From: Phycisphaerales bacterium
GTDB taxonomy: Bacteria > Planctomycetota > Phycisphaerae > Phycisphaerales > UBA1924
DNA length: 64,000 nucleotides
NCBI GenBank assembly: GCA_029260295.1
Contig: JAJDDN010000007.1
Span: forward strand, 341,951 to 405,950
Direction: 5' to 3'
Shown: positions 35,765 to 44,111 of the stretch, piece by piece
How the letters are laid out: each line of letters opens with the position of its first letter
How positions within the stretch are numbered: position 1 is the stretch's first letter
Notes under the pieces: model-generated
Told to the model about the DNA's origin: nothing
Databases searched by the model: none
Seen by the model: the letters and a program-made list of their open reading frames with translations, nothing else
Translations under genes and position numbers: made by a program

Positions 35765-36783
35765 CACGCAACCCTCCGACGCAATCCCCACACCGATCCA
35801 ACCACAGCAACCCCAAGAACCGACAACAGAATCCACCGATTCCTCTTCGGGTTCCCCTTGCCGAGTGCTTTAAGATATTCCGCCGTCATTTTTTCTTCGT
35901 TATATAACAGGGTTCCAGCCGAGTCGTACACATTCTGTGTCTTATAATCCCGCCGCGAATACTCCCCCGCTGGGTCAACAAACTGCAAAAGTTTCTCTAC
36001 CTGAACCGGATCAAGATCAAACTCCAGATTAAAATGCGACTCAGAGTTGACCGCGTTCTCGGCACTTTGGTCAGCAGATTTGTATGACTGAACCATATTT
36101 GTTGGGAGATTCAAAAACCGACCTTCCCCATACCCCGAATACACCCACCGCCCGACCAATGCCGTCTTATCCCCGTTCTCACCCCATACCACCTCGCGGA
36201 TTGCCCCCCTTTCATCAAACACAACTCTCGCATTGACATCCTCGACCAAAAGCGTCCATGAGTTATATTCATTCAACTCGAAAGTACCACGATCCATAAG
36301 AGATGAAACCACAGGCCAAACGCTGGACAAAACTTGGATTTTTTCTCCAAGCCTCAAAGGCGCAGACAGCTTGATATCGTCATACATTCCCGCCGGATCA
36401 AATGACGCCGATGCCAACATCGACAAACCCCCATCGTAATATACAAAATTCGCGGGGATCTCATCCCACTCCGCGGCCGCATCCCGGTGCTCTCTGTAAA
36501 TGCGAGCAAAGAGTTCTCTATCATACTGGCGGTATGAAAATGCGCCTGTTTCACTCACGGCATAAACTGAATACGATTCTGCATGCCCGCTCTGAGCACG
36601 AAGAACTAACCCGCCAAACGAGTCGTATTGCTTCCGGATTTCTTCAACCGATATTCTTGGCTCATCTTCAATCAATCCACCGGCCCGCACACTCGCAACA
36701 GGTGAAAGAAAGAACACACATGAAAAAATAAATAGCATACACCCTGCCAGGGACAACTCCAACGGAAACTTAATACTGATCAT
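35764..36783 (-). CDS. Membrane-anchored protein of unknown function in the cysteine-rich operon
   Basis: Starting at ATG 36783 gives 339 residues and overlaps the upstream stop (ATGA). It has a signal-type N-terminus (LAGCMLFIFSCVFFLSPVAS), a large soluble domain with no recognised family, and a C-terminal helix (RWILLSVLGVAVVGSVWGL) followed by RRRVA. The soluble part contains IRKQYDSFGGLVLRAQSG and GRWVYSGYGEGRFLN. Coupling on both sides suggests it acts with the cysteine-rich protein and the MauE-like protein, perhaps as an anchor or substrate receptor. That is an inference. Confidence 0.7.
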   Translation of the reverse strand: MISIKFPLELSLAGCMLFIFSCVFFLSPVASVRAGGLIEDEPRISVEEIRKQYDSFGGLVLRAQSGHAESYSVYAVSETGAFSYRQYDRELFARIYREHRDAAAEWDEIPANFVYYDGGLSMLASASFDPAGMYDDIKLSAPLRLGEKIQVLSSVWPVVSSLMDRGTFELNEYNSWTLLVEDVNARVVFDERGAIREVVWGENGDKTALVGRWVYSGYGEGRFLNLPTNMVQSYKSADQSAENAVNSESHFNLEFDLDPVQVEKLLQFVDPAGEYSRRDYKTQNVYDSAGTLLYNEEKMTAEYLKALGKGNPKRNRWILLSVLGVAVVGSVWGLRRRVA

Positions 36784-37136
36784 GCTGGCGGACCAGACAT
36801 GCACCCACCTGTACACGCTTGATCAGGCACAACCGCAACAGCCCCCGTCGGGTTCAACACGCCGCCAGTGCAATTCGGAAATGTACCGGTTCCACCAATA
36901 AAAAGTGAGCAGCCAACTGTGACATTCCACGGATTCGAAACCTTCTTGTCCGCCCTACCCGTTAAACATCTCCACCCTTTGGGGCAAACTGTATAGGATG
37001 AACAATTCGGATCGCCAGCAGATATAGTTGTACCTAACGAACCATATTTAAAGCAAATCGACGCCTGCCCCAACGCAATCGACACCGTCGCCACGATACA
37101 AGTTAACCCACACAATGCAGTGAATCTATTTCGCAT
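36780..37136 (-). CDS. Cysteine-rich small secreted protein, copy A
   Basis: Starting at ATG 37136 (AAGGAG six bases upstream) gives 118 residues with a signal peptide ending GQA. The mature protein shares most residues with the copy at 34709: SICFKYGSLG, CPKGWRCLTGRADKKVSNPW, FPNCTGG and CTGGCMSGPPA. All eight cysteines and the two tryptophans are conserved between copies. It is the first gene of a minus-strand operon with two coupled membrane protein genes. Secretion followed by disulfide formation is likely; no enzyme family is recognised. Confidence 0.78.
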   Translation of the reverse strand: MRNRFTALCGLTCIVATVSIALGQASICFKYGSLGTTISAGDPNCSSYTVCPKGWRCLTGRADKKVSNPWNVTVGCSLFIGGTGTFPNCTGGVLNPTGAVAVVPDQACTGGCMSGPPA

Positions 37137-37273
37137 AACCAACTCCTTGATACATCAATATACTTACCCAATCTAACACCTCCCAGGAACGCTGTCAAGT
37201 CAGAAACAAATCTTTCAAAATATTTTGTACCAAGTTCTTATAAATGCCGCAAACCTGATATAATTAATCCAAC

Positions 37274-38107
37274 ATGCAACAAATTGAAACTCCAGTGCAT
37301 CGCCGAGCATTCACACTCCTCGAACTCCTCGCTGTCATCGGTATAGTCTCGCTCCTCATCGCCATCCTCTTCCCTGTCCTCTCCTCCGTCAAACAAACCA
37401 GCTCCGAACTCGTCTGCGTCACCCGCATCCGCAACGCCAGCCTCGCCATCACCCAATACGCCGACGACAACCGTGGCTCAGTCCCCTTCGCAGGATACAC
37501 ACCAACGACCATCACCAACCCCGCCCATGAATCCATCCGCGTCGGCGGCCCCACCGGATTCTCATATGGCCAGTGGGTCAACATCATGCCAGAACACTGG
37601 ACCGGAGACCTCTGGCCAGAATCCATGATGTGCCCAGACCAACCACCATTCGACCCAGAATTCACGAGACAATGGCCCGATGCCGATCTCCTCACCGACG
37701 GCTTCCGACGCCAGCCTATGTACGACCTCTCAGGCGCATTCCACATTTCAACTCAATCGCTCGTCAAAAACGCCTCGTTCGAAGACCTCGTCGTCCAACC
37801 ACAACGCATCCACAATGTTGCCTACCCCTCCTCAAAAGCTTTGCTTTATGAGTTCTTCGGATTCTGCCTAGAAACAAGCCCCGAAGTCCGCTTCTGGCAA
37901 TCCGCCGCACAAACCCAACTCTTCGCTACCTCCGTCGTCGCAGTCGACGGCTCCGCATACCGCTACGCCACACGAAACGCCCTCGAACCGGCCCACGGTG
38001 CCGGATTCGACTACACCATGAACGGCATCCAAGGCCGCGATATCGACCACACCCTCATCAACAAAGACGCCCTCGATCGGCTCCAATTCACCACTTGGAA
38101 TGAATAA
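37274..38107 (+). CDS. Prepilin-type exported protein
   Basis: The protein has 277 residues. RRAFTLLELLAVIGIVSLLI is a prepilin cleavage motif with A/F at the cleavage site and glutamate at +5. The mature part is a type II secretion/pilin-like globular domain; FPVLSSVKQTSSELVC and ALLYEFFGFC are its clearest local segments. It stands alone, upstream of a CBS-domain gene. The substrate or machinery it joins is unknown. Similar proteins are numerous in planctomycete genomes. Confidence 0.8.
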   Translation: MQQIETPVHRRAFTLLELLAVIGIVSLLIAILFPVLSSVKQTSSELVCVTRIRNASLAITQYADDNRGSVPFAGYTPTTITNPAHESIRVGGPTGFSYGQWVNIMPEHWTGDLWPESMMCPDQPPFDPEFTRQWPDADLLTDGFRRQPMYDLSGAFHISTQSLVKNASFEDLVVQPQRIHNVAYPSSKALLYEFFGFCLETSPEVRFWQSAAQTQLFATSVVAVDGSAYRYATRNALEPAHGAGFDYTMNGIQGRDIDHTLINKDALDRLQFTTWNE

Positions 38108-38310
38108 TCTTCATTATAATCTCCCCAATTCCCCTACAAAGCACACCCACACCCCAAACACGCCTCAATTTTCCCTTTCAATTCCTCCAATAATATGTAT
38201 AATAGAAACAAGTCCCAGATCAACGGCCCACTCCACAGGCCCATTCGCCAACCCATCTTTACCCCCCTTTGTGAAGGCAGGCCGCTGATCGAAACCGGAA
38301 GGAATCGGTC

Positions 38311-38781
38311 ATGAACACCGTCGCACAGCTACTCGCAAACAAAAAACACTGGAACGAAGGCGATCACGGCAACAGCCGAATCGAACGCGTACACACCATC
38401 GCTCAATCCGCCTCCACCCTCGAAGCCGCCCGCCTCATGAACGAGCACCGCGTCGGATCCCTCATCGTCACAGACACCTTCAACAAAATCTCAGGCATCA
38501 TCACAGAACGAGACATCCTCACCCGCATCGTCACCGCACAACTCGACCCAGCAAAGACCCAGGTCGACAAAGCCATGACCAAAGATGTCATCCACTGCAC
38601 CCCAGAAAGCTCCCTCACCGAGGTCCGCCACCTCATGACCGACTGCAAAATCCGACACATCCCAGTCACAGACAACGACGAACTCGTCGGCATGATCTCC
38701 ATCGGAGACCTCAACGCCGCCTCCAACGCAGACCTCACCATCGAAGTCAAATCAATGCGCCAGTACATCACCGCCGGCTAA
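38311..38781 (+). CDS. CBS-domain protein
   Basis: The 156-residue protein consists of two CBS domains: IAQSASTLEAARLMNEHRVG, then SLIVTDTFNKISGIITERDI, and EVRHLMTDCKIRHIPVTDND, then ELVGMISIGDL. CBS pairs bind adenosyl nucleotides and sense energy state. No fused enzyme is present, so it is a stand-alone regulator. ATG 38311 has GGAAGGA upstream. A terminator follows after 42 bases, so it is probably monocistronic. Confidence 0.88.
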   Translation: MNTVAQLLANKKHWNEGDHGNSRIERVHTIAQSASTLEAARLMNEHRVGSLIVTDTFNKISGIITERDILTRIVTAQLDPAKTQVDKAMTKDVIHCTPESSLTEVRHLMTDCKIRHIPVTDNDELVGMISIGDLNAASNADLTIEVKSMRQYITAG

Positions 38782-38787
38782 CACCCA

Positions 38788-38812
38788 CCCCCCAAAGTAA
38801 AGACTTTGAAAA
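38788..38812 (+). repeat. Dispersed C-tract motif after the CBS gene
   Basis: CCCCCCAAAGTAAAGACTTTG, then AAAATCAC, starts seven bases after the stop. CAAAG and CTTTG can pair, giving a small hairpin. Confidence 0.7.
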
Positions 38813-38823
38813 TCACAGTCCTT

Positions 38824-38852
38824 AATCACGCGCCCAACGCGTGATTTTTTTA
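38824..38852 (+). terminator. Rho-independent terminator
   Basis: AATCACGCG and CGCGTGATT form a perfect stem with a 5-base loop and a T-run. It ends the CBS transcript and may work for the converging gene. Confidence 0.88.
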
Positions 38853-40652
38853 TGGCTGGAACGCGCTCTGCCCATACGCCCCCGGATCAAGCTCCGCCGC
38901 ACGCCCCAGGTGATACTCCACCTCCTCAGGCGACCCCGAATACACCAGCAATCGCGCCAGGTTGTAATGCGCATGTGCAAAGTCCGGGTCCCGCTCGATC
39001 GCCGCCCGGAAGCAGTATTCCGCCTGCTCATATTGCTCCTTCATCGCAAGCAGATACCCCACATTGTTCCACGAATCCACATGCATCTGATCAAGCTCAA
39101 GCGACTGGTCATACGCCGAAATCGCCTCGTCGTACCGCCCGTCCATCGCAAGCAACACCCCCATGTTGTACCGCACAAGCGCAACCTCCGGATACAAAAC
39201 CGCAAGCTCCTCAAACCGCCCAAGCGCACCCGCGCTGTCCCCGCCACGAGCCATCGACTGCGCCGCCAGAATCTCAAGCTCCCCGAGCTTCTCAATCAGT
39301 TCGTCCCCAACATACAACCCCCACCGCTTCGTAAACAACAAGTGCGACAGCGCAACCTCAACGCCCACATCACGCTCATCGATCCCCTCAGTATGATCAA
39401 CCAGCCCCGCCGCCTTCCAACCAGCATACTCGTGGTACCGGATCACACTGCTGTGCGCCGTCAGCCCGACCCCGCTCACCACAAGCAACCCAAACACCAA
39501 CCCAGACCGCGAAACCTTACCCTTGATCTTGAGCTGAAACTTATTAAGCCGAACATGAGGCATCCACCACAGCCGCAGACAAGTCACCACCGCATACCCA
39601 CCAATCACCCCAAGGGCCAGCGTGCAAAGAAACGGCACAAGCCCATACAACCCCCGGTACACAAACAACACCACAAAGAACACCCCAACCAAAATCGCCT
39701 CTTCCCAAAGCGTGAAGTCATACCTCGGCCGCTTGATCCCATCATCCCTCTTCAACGATGTAAAGAACGCAGGCATCGTAAACCCAAACCCGATCTTCCC
39801 CTCCGGACAACTCGATATACAGTCCAGATCCTTCAAACACGCCGGATCAACAACCTTCCCATACATCGTCAGCTCCTGATGCACCTGAATCCCCGACGAA
39901 CACTTGGCCGTGCAAATCCCGCACGACGAACAATCCACCATTCCCCCATCACCCCCATCACCCCCATCACCCCCATCACCCCCACCACCATCCCTGCGAG
40001 CCACAATCTTCCCAGGCGCAAGCCGATCCCCCAAAGAAAACAACGCCCCATACGGGCACGCATACTTACAAAACGACCGCGACCCAAGCAGATAAATAAT
40101 CACAAACCCCACCACAAAGAATGTAAACACCATCACCCCAACCCCAGGCAGGTTCCGCCAAAAATCATCCGTCATAAACGAAGCCCACCCGCTCTCATCG
40201 GTCGTGATATGCAGCGCAGGCATCGGATTCCCCGCAATCAACCGCTCCACCTGAGGCCACACAAACATATACAACATCGCACCCAAAGGCACCAACACCA
40301 ACGACCGCATCCGCACCGGCTTAGGACGGATCCCCACCTTCCAAAGCAACCAAGCACTCAAATCCTGCAACGCCAAGATGTGACACCCCCAAGAACAAAA
40401 AAACCGACCCACCACAAGCACCGACACCATCGCCACCAGCATCAGAATAAACCCCGCCGTCAGAATCCCAAGCTCAAGCGTGTACATCACCTCGTTGAGT
40501 TCAAGCGGCGCAAGCGTCGTCCCATTGAGTTTCCAGTGAGCGATGTGCAGCCCCATCAACACATACACCCCAACCAACACCCCCGCCCGCCAAGGCCCAT
40601 ACTCCCGCCTCCGCACTGGCTCTCCGTCATGTACTTCCAAACTACCCATCAT
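38850..40652 (-). CDS. Membrane Fe-S protein (NapH/FixG-like) with C-terminal TPR repeats
   Basis: The protein has 600 residues. N-terminal helices include CSWGC at 86-90 and CKYACP at 195-200, the membrane cysteine pairs of NapH/FixG-type proteins. A soluble ferredoxin-like domain has CSSCGICTAKC (241-251) and a degenerate second cluster CLKDLDCISSCP (272-283). A glycine-aspartate stretch at 222-237 is coded by a repeated 9-base unit. The C-terminal 160 residues are TPR repeats (VRYNMGVLLAMDGRYDEAIS, then WNNVGYLLAMKEQYEQAEYC). It probably carries electrons between membrane and periplasmic partners, with TPRs for binding; no partner gene is near. Confidence 0.82.
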   Translation of the reverse strand: MMGSLEVHDGEPVRRREYGPWRAGVLVGVYVLMGLHIAHWKLNGTTLAPLELNEVMYTLELGILTAGFILMLVAMVSVLVVGRFFCSWGCHILALQDLSAWLLWKVGIRPKPVRMRSLVLVPLGAMLYMFVWPQVERLIAGNPMPALHITTDESGWASFMTDDFWRNLPGVGVMVFTFFVVGFVIIYLLGSRSFCKYACPYGALFSLGDRLAPGKIVARRDGGGGDGGDGGDGGDGGMVDCSSCGICTAKCSSGIQVHQELTMYGKVVDPACLKDLDCISSCPEGKIGFGFTMPAFFTSLKRDDGIKRPRYDFTLWEEAILVGVFFVVLFVYRGLYGLVPFLCTLALGVIGGYAVVTCLRLWWMPHVRLNKFQLKIKGKVSRSGLVFGLLVVSGVGLTAHSSVIRYHEYAGWKAAGLVDHTEGIDERDVGVEVALSHLLFTKRWGLYVGDELIEKLGELEILAAQSMARGGDSAGALGRFEELAVLYPEVALVRYNMGVLLAMDGRYDEAISAYDQSLELDQMHVDSWNNVGYLLAMKEQYEQAEYCFRAAIERDPDFAHAHYNLARLLVYSGSPEEVEYHLGRAAELDPGAYGQSAFQP

Positions 40653-40785
40653 ACAACCTCATTGACCCCCACAGCCAAACCCCCTCCAACGCAACCCTCC
40701 ACGCTACCACCACAAAGCCAGTGATGCAACCAAAATAGACATCTTTGTCCTAAATACACACGCATCCACCCTCCCCCACTCCCAT

Positions 40786-40815
40786 AATAAAAAAAGCCCC
40801 GGCAAACCCGGAGCA
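40786..40815 (-). terminator. Rho-independent terminator, minus strand
   Basis: CTCCGGG and CCGGGG pair around TTTG, followed by CTTTTTTTATT on the minus strand. It ends the beta-helix protein gene. It is nearly the same hairpin as at 33491. Confidence 0.85.
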
Positions 40816-40873
40816 CTCAAGTATCTATATCCATCCGATCAATCTATCCAACCAGACTCAGATCCCAAAGACC

Positions 40874-42253
40874 CTATCGCCCAAAGTTCTGTGTCACAAT
40901 ATCGATGTCGGCCATATCCACAACCCCATCACCATTCACATCGGCATGACAGATCACACCCTCCGCATGATCACACACACCCCACATCTTCCAGACCAAA
41001 TCAACATCCAGCCCGTCAATCGATTGATCACAGTTTGTGTCGCCCGGGAAGTTAAACACCCCACCATCAACATCATTGAACAACACCCGGCTGTACCGGT
41101 TCGCATCATAAATAGACACCCCACCAGCCTCCCGAACAAAGTTATCCGTCACAACCCCGCAATCGAGCTCAAGCCGAATCCCATCAAGCCATGATCGCTC
41201 GACAATATTCGATTCAACAACCACATCCGTATTCCGCCCGTTGGTCTCGTTCAAATAAATCCCGTGCCCCCCCGAATCAATCACAACATTGCCCTGCAGC
41301 AACGCACGATTCCCCGTAAAGTTAATCCCCGCAGTCGCAGAATCCGTGATCAAGTTGTCCACAATATCAATCCCGGTCGGCCGCCCGGCATGCGTGCGGA
41401 TCCCGGTACCACACCGAACAATCGTGTTCCCGCGGACCTCTGCAAAGTTACTCCGGAAAAAACCAATCCCAACATCAGAATCGAAAATCGTATTATCGAT
41501 CACCGTGATGTCATAGGTCCCATTACTGATATGAATGCCGTCATGCCCCACGCTCTTGATCGTGTTCCCCTGAATCAAAATATCATGCGTCCCATCCCCA
41601 TCAGCACGCCCCCCAGGATTCAACCCGTCATCAAGACAGTTGAGAACACGGTTGTTGGTCACCCGAACCCCAGAAACCTCATGCAGCGCATACCAACCGT
41701 CGTACCCAGAATCTGTCAGCAAACAACTATCAATCACCGCATCTTTAACATACTCACGCATCGCAATCAATGTTGAAAAATGCTCCGAAGGCACACCCGT
41801 CCCACGCAAATGCAAATCCTGGATCACCGTATTAACAATCGAATACTGCCAGGTCCCCACATACAAAAATAAGTTCCAGTCGCCATCAGCATACAAAACC
41901 GACGCGTCCCCCACACCCTTGATCGTCACATTAGAACGCATGAGTAACTCCCCACCAACACGATACAAACCCGCAGGCACAAAGACAGTCACCCCCTCCG
42001 AGACCGACGCCATATCGATCGCCGCCTGGATCGCACCGCGAGCATCAATCCGACCGCCCTCCACCGCACCAAAGTCCTCAATGTTCAAAACCTTAGGCTG
42101 CAGTGTCTTTTTCAACAAAACCAAATCCCCATTTGGTACAGAACCACGATCACCAATGCCCACCACAGGCCCACCCAATGCCACACCACCAAGGCCCCAG
42201 AACCCCACCAAAACAAACATCCCAATCCACGATCTGAAACCAATACCACTCAT
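40874..42253 (-). CDS. Secreted right-handed beta-helix protein with dockerin-like C-terminus
   Basis: The protein has 459 residues. A signal segment (MFVLVGFWGLGGVALGGPVV) is followed by the pectate-lyase-type opening VLNIEDFGAVEGGRIDARGA. A run of parallel beta-helix repeats follows (TNNRVLNCLDDGLN, GNTIKSVGHDGIHISNGTYD, VRGNTIVRCGTGI). The end has GDTNCDQSIDGLDVDLVWKM and DVNGDGVVDMADIDIV, the dockerin-like calcium loops. Family precedent is polysaccharide binding or cleavage, but catalytic residues were not identified. It is followed by a terminator. Confidence 0.83.
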   Translation of the reverse strand: MSGIGFRSWIGMFVLVGFWGLGGVALGGPVVGIGDRGSVPNGDLVLLKKTLQPKVLNIEDFGAVEGGRIDARGAIQAAIDMASVSEGVTVFVPAGLYRVGGELLMRSNVTIKGVGDASVLYADGDWNLFLYVGTWQYSIVNTVIQDLHLRGTGVPSEHFSTLIAMREYVKDAVIDSCLLTDSGYDGWYALHEVSGVRVTNNRVLNCLDDGLNPGGRADGDGTHDILIQGNTIKSVGHDGIHISNGTYDITVIDNTIFDSDVGIGFFRSNFAEVRGNTIVRCGTGIRTHAGRPTGIDIVDNLITDSATAGINFTGNRALLQGNVVIDSGGHGIYLNETNGRNTDVVVESNIVERSWLDGIRLELDCGVVTDNFVREAGGVSIYDANRYSRVLFNDVDGGVFNFPGDTNCDQSIDGLDVDLVWKMWGVCDHAEGVICHADVNGDGVVDMADIDIVTQNFGR

Positions 42254-42417
42254 AAAAATTCTCCGCTTCTCCAGCTCACAAAAAATACGCGCCCCTCAAA
42301 TCAAAAAAAACCCCAACCGCCTCCAAACTACCACAATACACCACCAAAAACAAGGAAAATCAACAGGATCACACACCACCAAACCCACACCACGCCCCAT
42401 ATCCCCAAACAACACCC

Positions 42418-43311
42418 TCACCCGATAACCCGCGTCACCGAAACCCCCGCATACAACCCCGCCACCCGCTCCCGTTCCACAACCATCGGCCCATACGCAC
42501 TATTCATTGGCTGAATCCGGATCACCTCCGCCCCGTCCTCCCCCTTCTCAAAGTACACCCGCTTAAAGGTCGTCTCTTGGTCAGGCTCCAACCGAACAAA
42601 GCAATCCATCCCGCTCTCAACCACCTTGCTCGGCGAGAACACCACAATGTCCCCCTCCCGGTACTGTGGCTCCATCGAATCCCCAACCACCCGAGCCGCA
42701 AACGCATCGGGATCATGCACATCAGGAGCCCGTATATATTCATCCGCCACCCGCGCCGGGTACCCCATATCCGTAAACGAACCCGGATACCCCGCAGTCA
42801 CCTTATTAATCAACGGGATCTCCACAGGCAACCCAACCCGCTCAACACCATCGCCGCTAGAAGCGGGTGCCACGGCTTGACCGTCTTGGGCAAGCCGTGT
42901 CTTCTTTATTCTCTTCACCCCATCCTCATACACCTCGATCAACGCGGCCAACTTCCCCGATTTATGTACCCCGTCCAGATCCCCCTTAAGCAGTGCCGCA
43001 ATCTCCCGCCCAGCCTCATCCCGAACAACATCACGCGCACGCATCGCCTCAACATCAGCACGCACCGACGCCGGCGTACGCGCCCACACCGACATCTCAA
43101 CAAGCTCACCATCCCGAAACGACAACACCCGCTCAAGCCGCCCAGACAACTCCTCCCCCGGCGCACCCTTCACTCCATTCTCGATCGCAGACAGATACGA
43201 CTTGGCGCACCCCGCACGCCGCGCAACCTCCGCAAGCGACAACCGCAACGCCGTTCGACGCCGATGAATCACCCCGCCAATCCCAAGTTCATTCTCAGAA
43301 TCACTCAGCAC
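42418..43311 (-). CDS. XRE/S24 (LexA/CI-like) repressor with autocleavage site
   Basis: The protein has 297 residues. The N-terminal HTH is LRLSLAEVARRAGCAKSYLS. The C-terminal S24 peptidase domain has the cleavage site Ala173-Gly174 (VTAGYPG), serine 212 in VVGDSMEPQYREGD, and lysine 250 in TTFKRVYFE. The three together indicate a repressor that cleaves itself after RecA-type signalling. The linker at residues about 136-152 is coded by a copy of hairpin repeat C. Start GTG 43311 has GGAGG upstream. A near-perfect Bacillus-type SOS box lies in the divergent region. Confidence 0.88.
   Translation of the reverse strand: MLSDSENELGIGGVIHRRRTALRLSLAEVARRAGCAKSYLSAIENGVKGAPGEELSGRLERVLSFRDGELVEMSVWARTPASVRADVEAMRARDVVRDEAGREIAALLKGDLDGVHKSGKLAALIEVYEDGVKRIKKTRLAQDGQAVAPASSGDGVERVGLPVEIPLINKVTAGYPGSFTDMGYPARVADEYIRAPDVHDPDAFAARVVGDSMEPQYREGDIVVFSPSKVVESGMDCFVRLEPDQETTFKRVYFEKGEDGAEVIRIQPMNSAYGPMVVERERVAGLYAGVSVTRVIG
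42865..42906. repeat. Hairpin repeat family C inside the repressor gene
   Basis: GGGTGCCACGGCTTGACC, then GTCTTGGGCAAGCCGTGTC, in the reading frame of the repressor; it encodes part of the linker between the HTH and S24 domains (KKTRLAQDGQAVAPA on the coding side). Confidence 0.75.
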
Positions 43312-43439
43312 GACGCCTCCAATCGATTTCGATCACCACACTGTGGACAACTCTTCATCTCAAGCCCATCCTCTCCCCCCAATTTCACATTAGGTTCCCA
43401 TACTCGGCTTCTGAACGGGATGCATAGACCGGTTTTGTG

Positions 43440-43538
43440 CGCGAATTAAAACAGACTCCATACAGTACCCTTGCAAATCGTTCTCATTTCGGTATATCAT
43501 TATCAAATAATCGTTCTCTGTATTGTGAACATATGTTC
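43440..43538. promoter_or_regulatory. Operator region with SOS-type box and spaced direct repeats
   Basis: GAACATATGTTC (43527-43538) is a perfect 12-base palindrome. With its flanks (TGAACATATGTTCG) it differs by one base from the Bacillus LexA box CGAACATATGTTCG. Direct copies of AATCGTTCTC are at 43476-43485 and 43509-43518, 33 bases apart, about three helical turns. TTGCAA and TATCAT with an 18-base spacer could be a plus-strand promoter. The repressor at 42418 is the likely binder. Confidence 0.65.
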
Positions 43539-43578
43539 GTGGAATGTCAAGTGATGACGCCACAAAAAGGAGTTATTT

Positions 43579-44061
43579 ATGCAATCAAAGATCTACCAAG
43601 CAGACTGGCTCGACCAGGTCTCCGATGGAATCGACTTCAGACGAAAGCATGATTCCGCTCTCACAGACTCCATCGTCACCCGCGCCCAGCACCTCAAAGG
43701 CAACGACAAACCACTCGTTCTCGCCATGTACAGAGACGGACAAACCGCCGCACAGATCGCACGCCTCGGAAACCAAGACCCAAGACAAGTCCGCCGCCGC
43801 ATCCGCCGCGCCCTCTCCAGAATGACTGACCCCGTCTTCATCTTCGTCATCACACATCAAACCAACTGGTCCACCACCCGCCGCAAGGTCGCCCAATCCC
43901 TCTTCCAAGCCGGCTGCTCCATCCGACAAACCGCCAACGACCTCAACCTCAAAATGCACCAGGTCCGCCGCCACCGCGCCGCAATCCTCGAACAACTCAG
44001 CACCACACCCTCAACAAACTCTCCCAACCGCTCCTGGCAATACCCCAACCCCCCAAAGTAA
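43579..44061 (+). CDS. HTH protein related to sigma-70 region 4
   Basis: The 160-residue protein contains two HTH-like units. The first, KPLVLAMYRDGQTAAQIARL then GNQDPRQVRRRIRRALSRM, resembles sigma region 4 or a small terminase-like DNA-binding domain. The second is VAQSLFQAGCSIRQTANDLN. The stop codon lies inside a copy of the C-tract motif, so the last residues NPPK come from that motif. AAGGAG lies six bases before ATG 43579. It is the first plus-strand gene of the phage-like module. Confidence 0.6.
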   Translation: MQSKIYQADWLDQVSDGIDFRRKHDSALTDSIVTRAQHLKGNDKPLVLAMYRDGQTAAQIARLGNQDPRQVRRRIRRALSRMTDPVFIFVITHQTNWSTTRRKVAQSLFQAGCSIRQTANDLNLKMHQVRRHRAAILEQLSTTPSTNSPNRSWQYPNPPK

Positions 44062-44071
44062 AGATCACGCA
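44049..44071 (+). repeat. Dispersed C-tract motif forming the end of the HTH gene
   Basis: CCCCCCAAAGTAAAGATCAC, then GC, overlaps the TAA stop of the preceding gene. Confidence 0.75.
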
Positions 44072-44111
44072 AACAAAGCATCTGTAAATCATTCAAATCA
44101 AACTCAACGGG

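Noticed and set aside
39951..39986. Short tandem repeats as a CRISPR or binding array
   Set aside because: They are a 9-base coding repeat within the Fe-S protein, giving glycine-aspartate residues.
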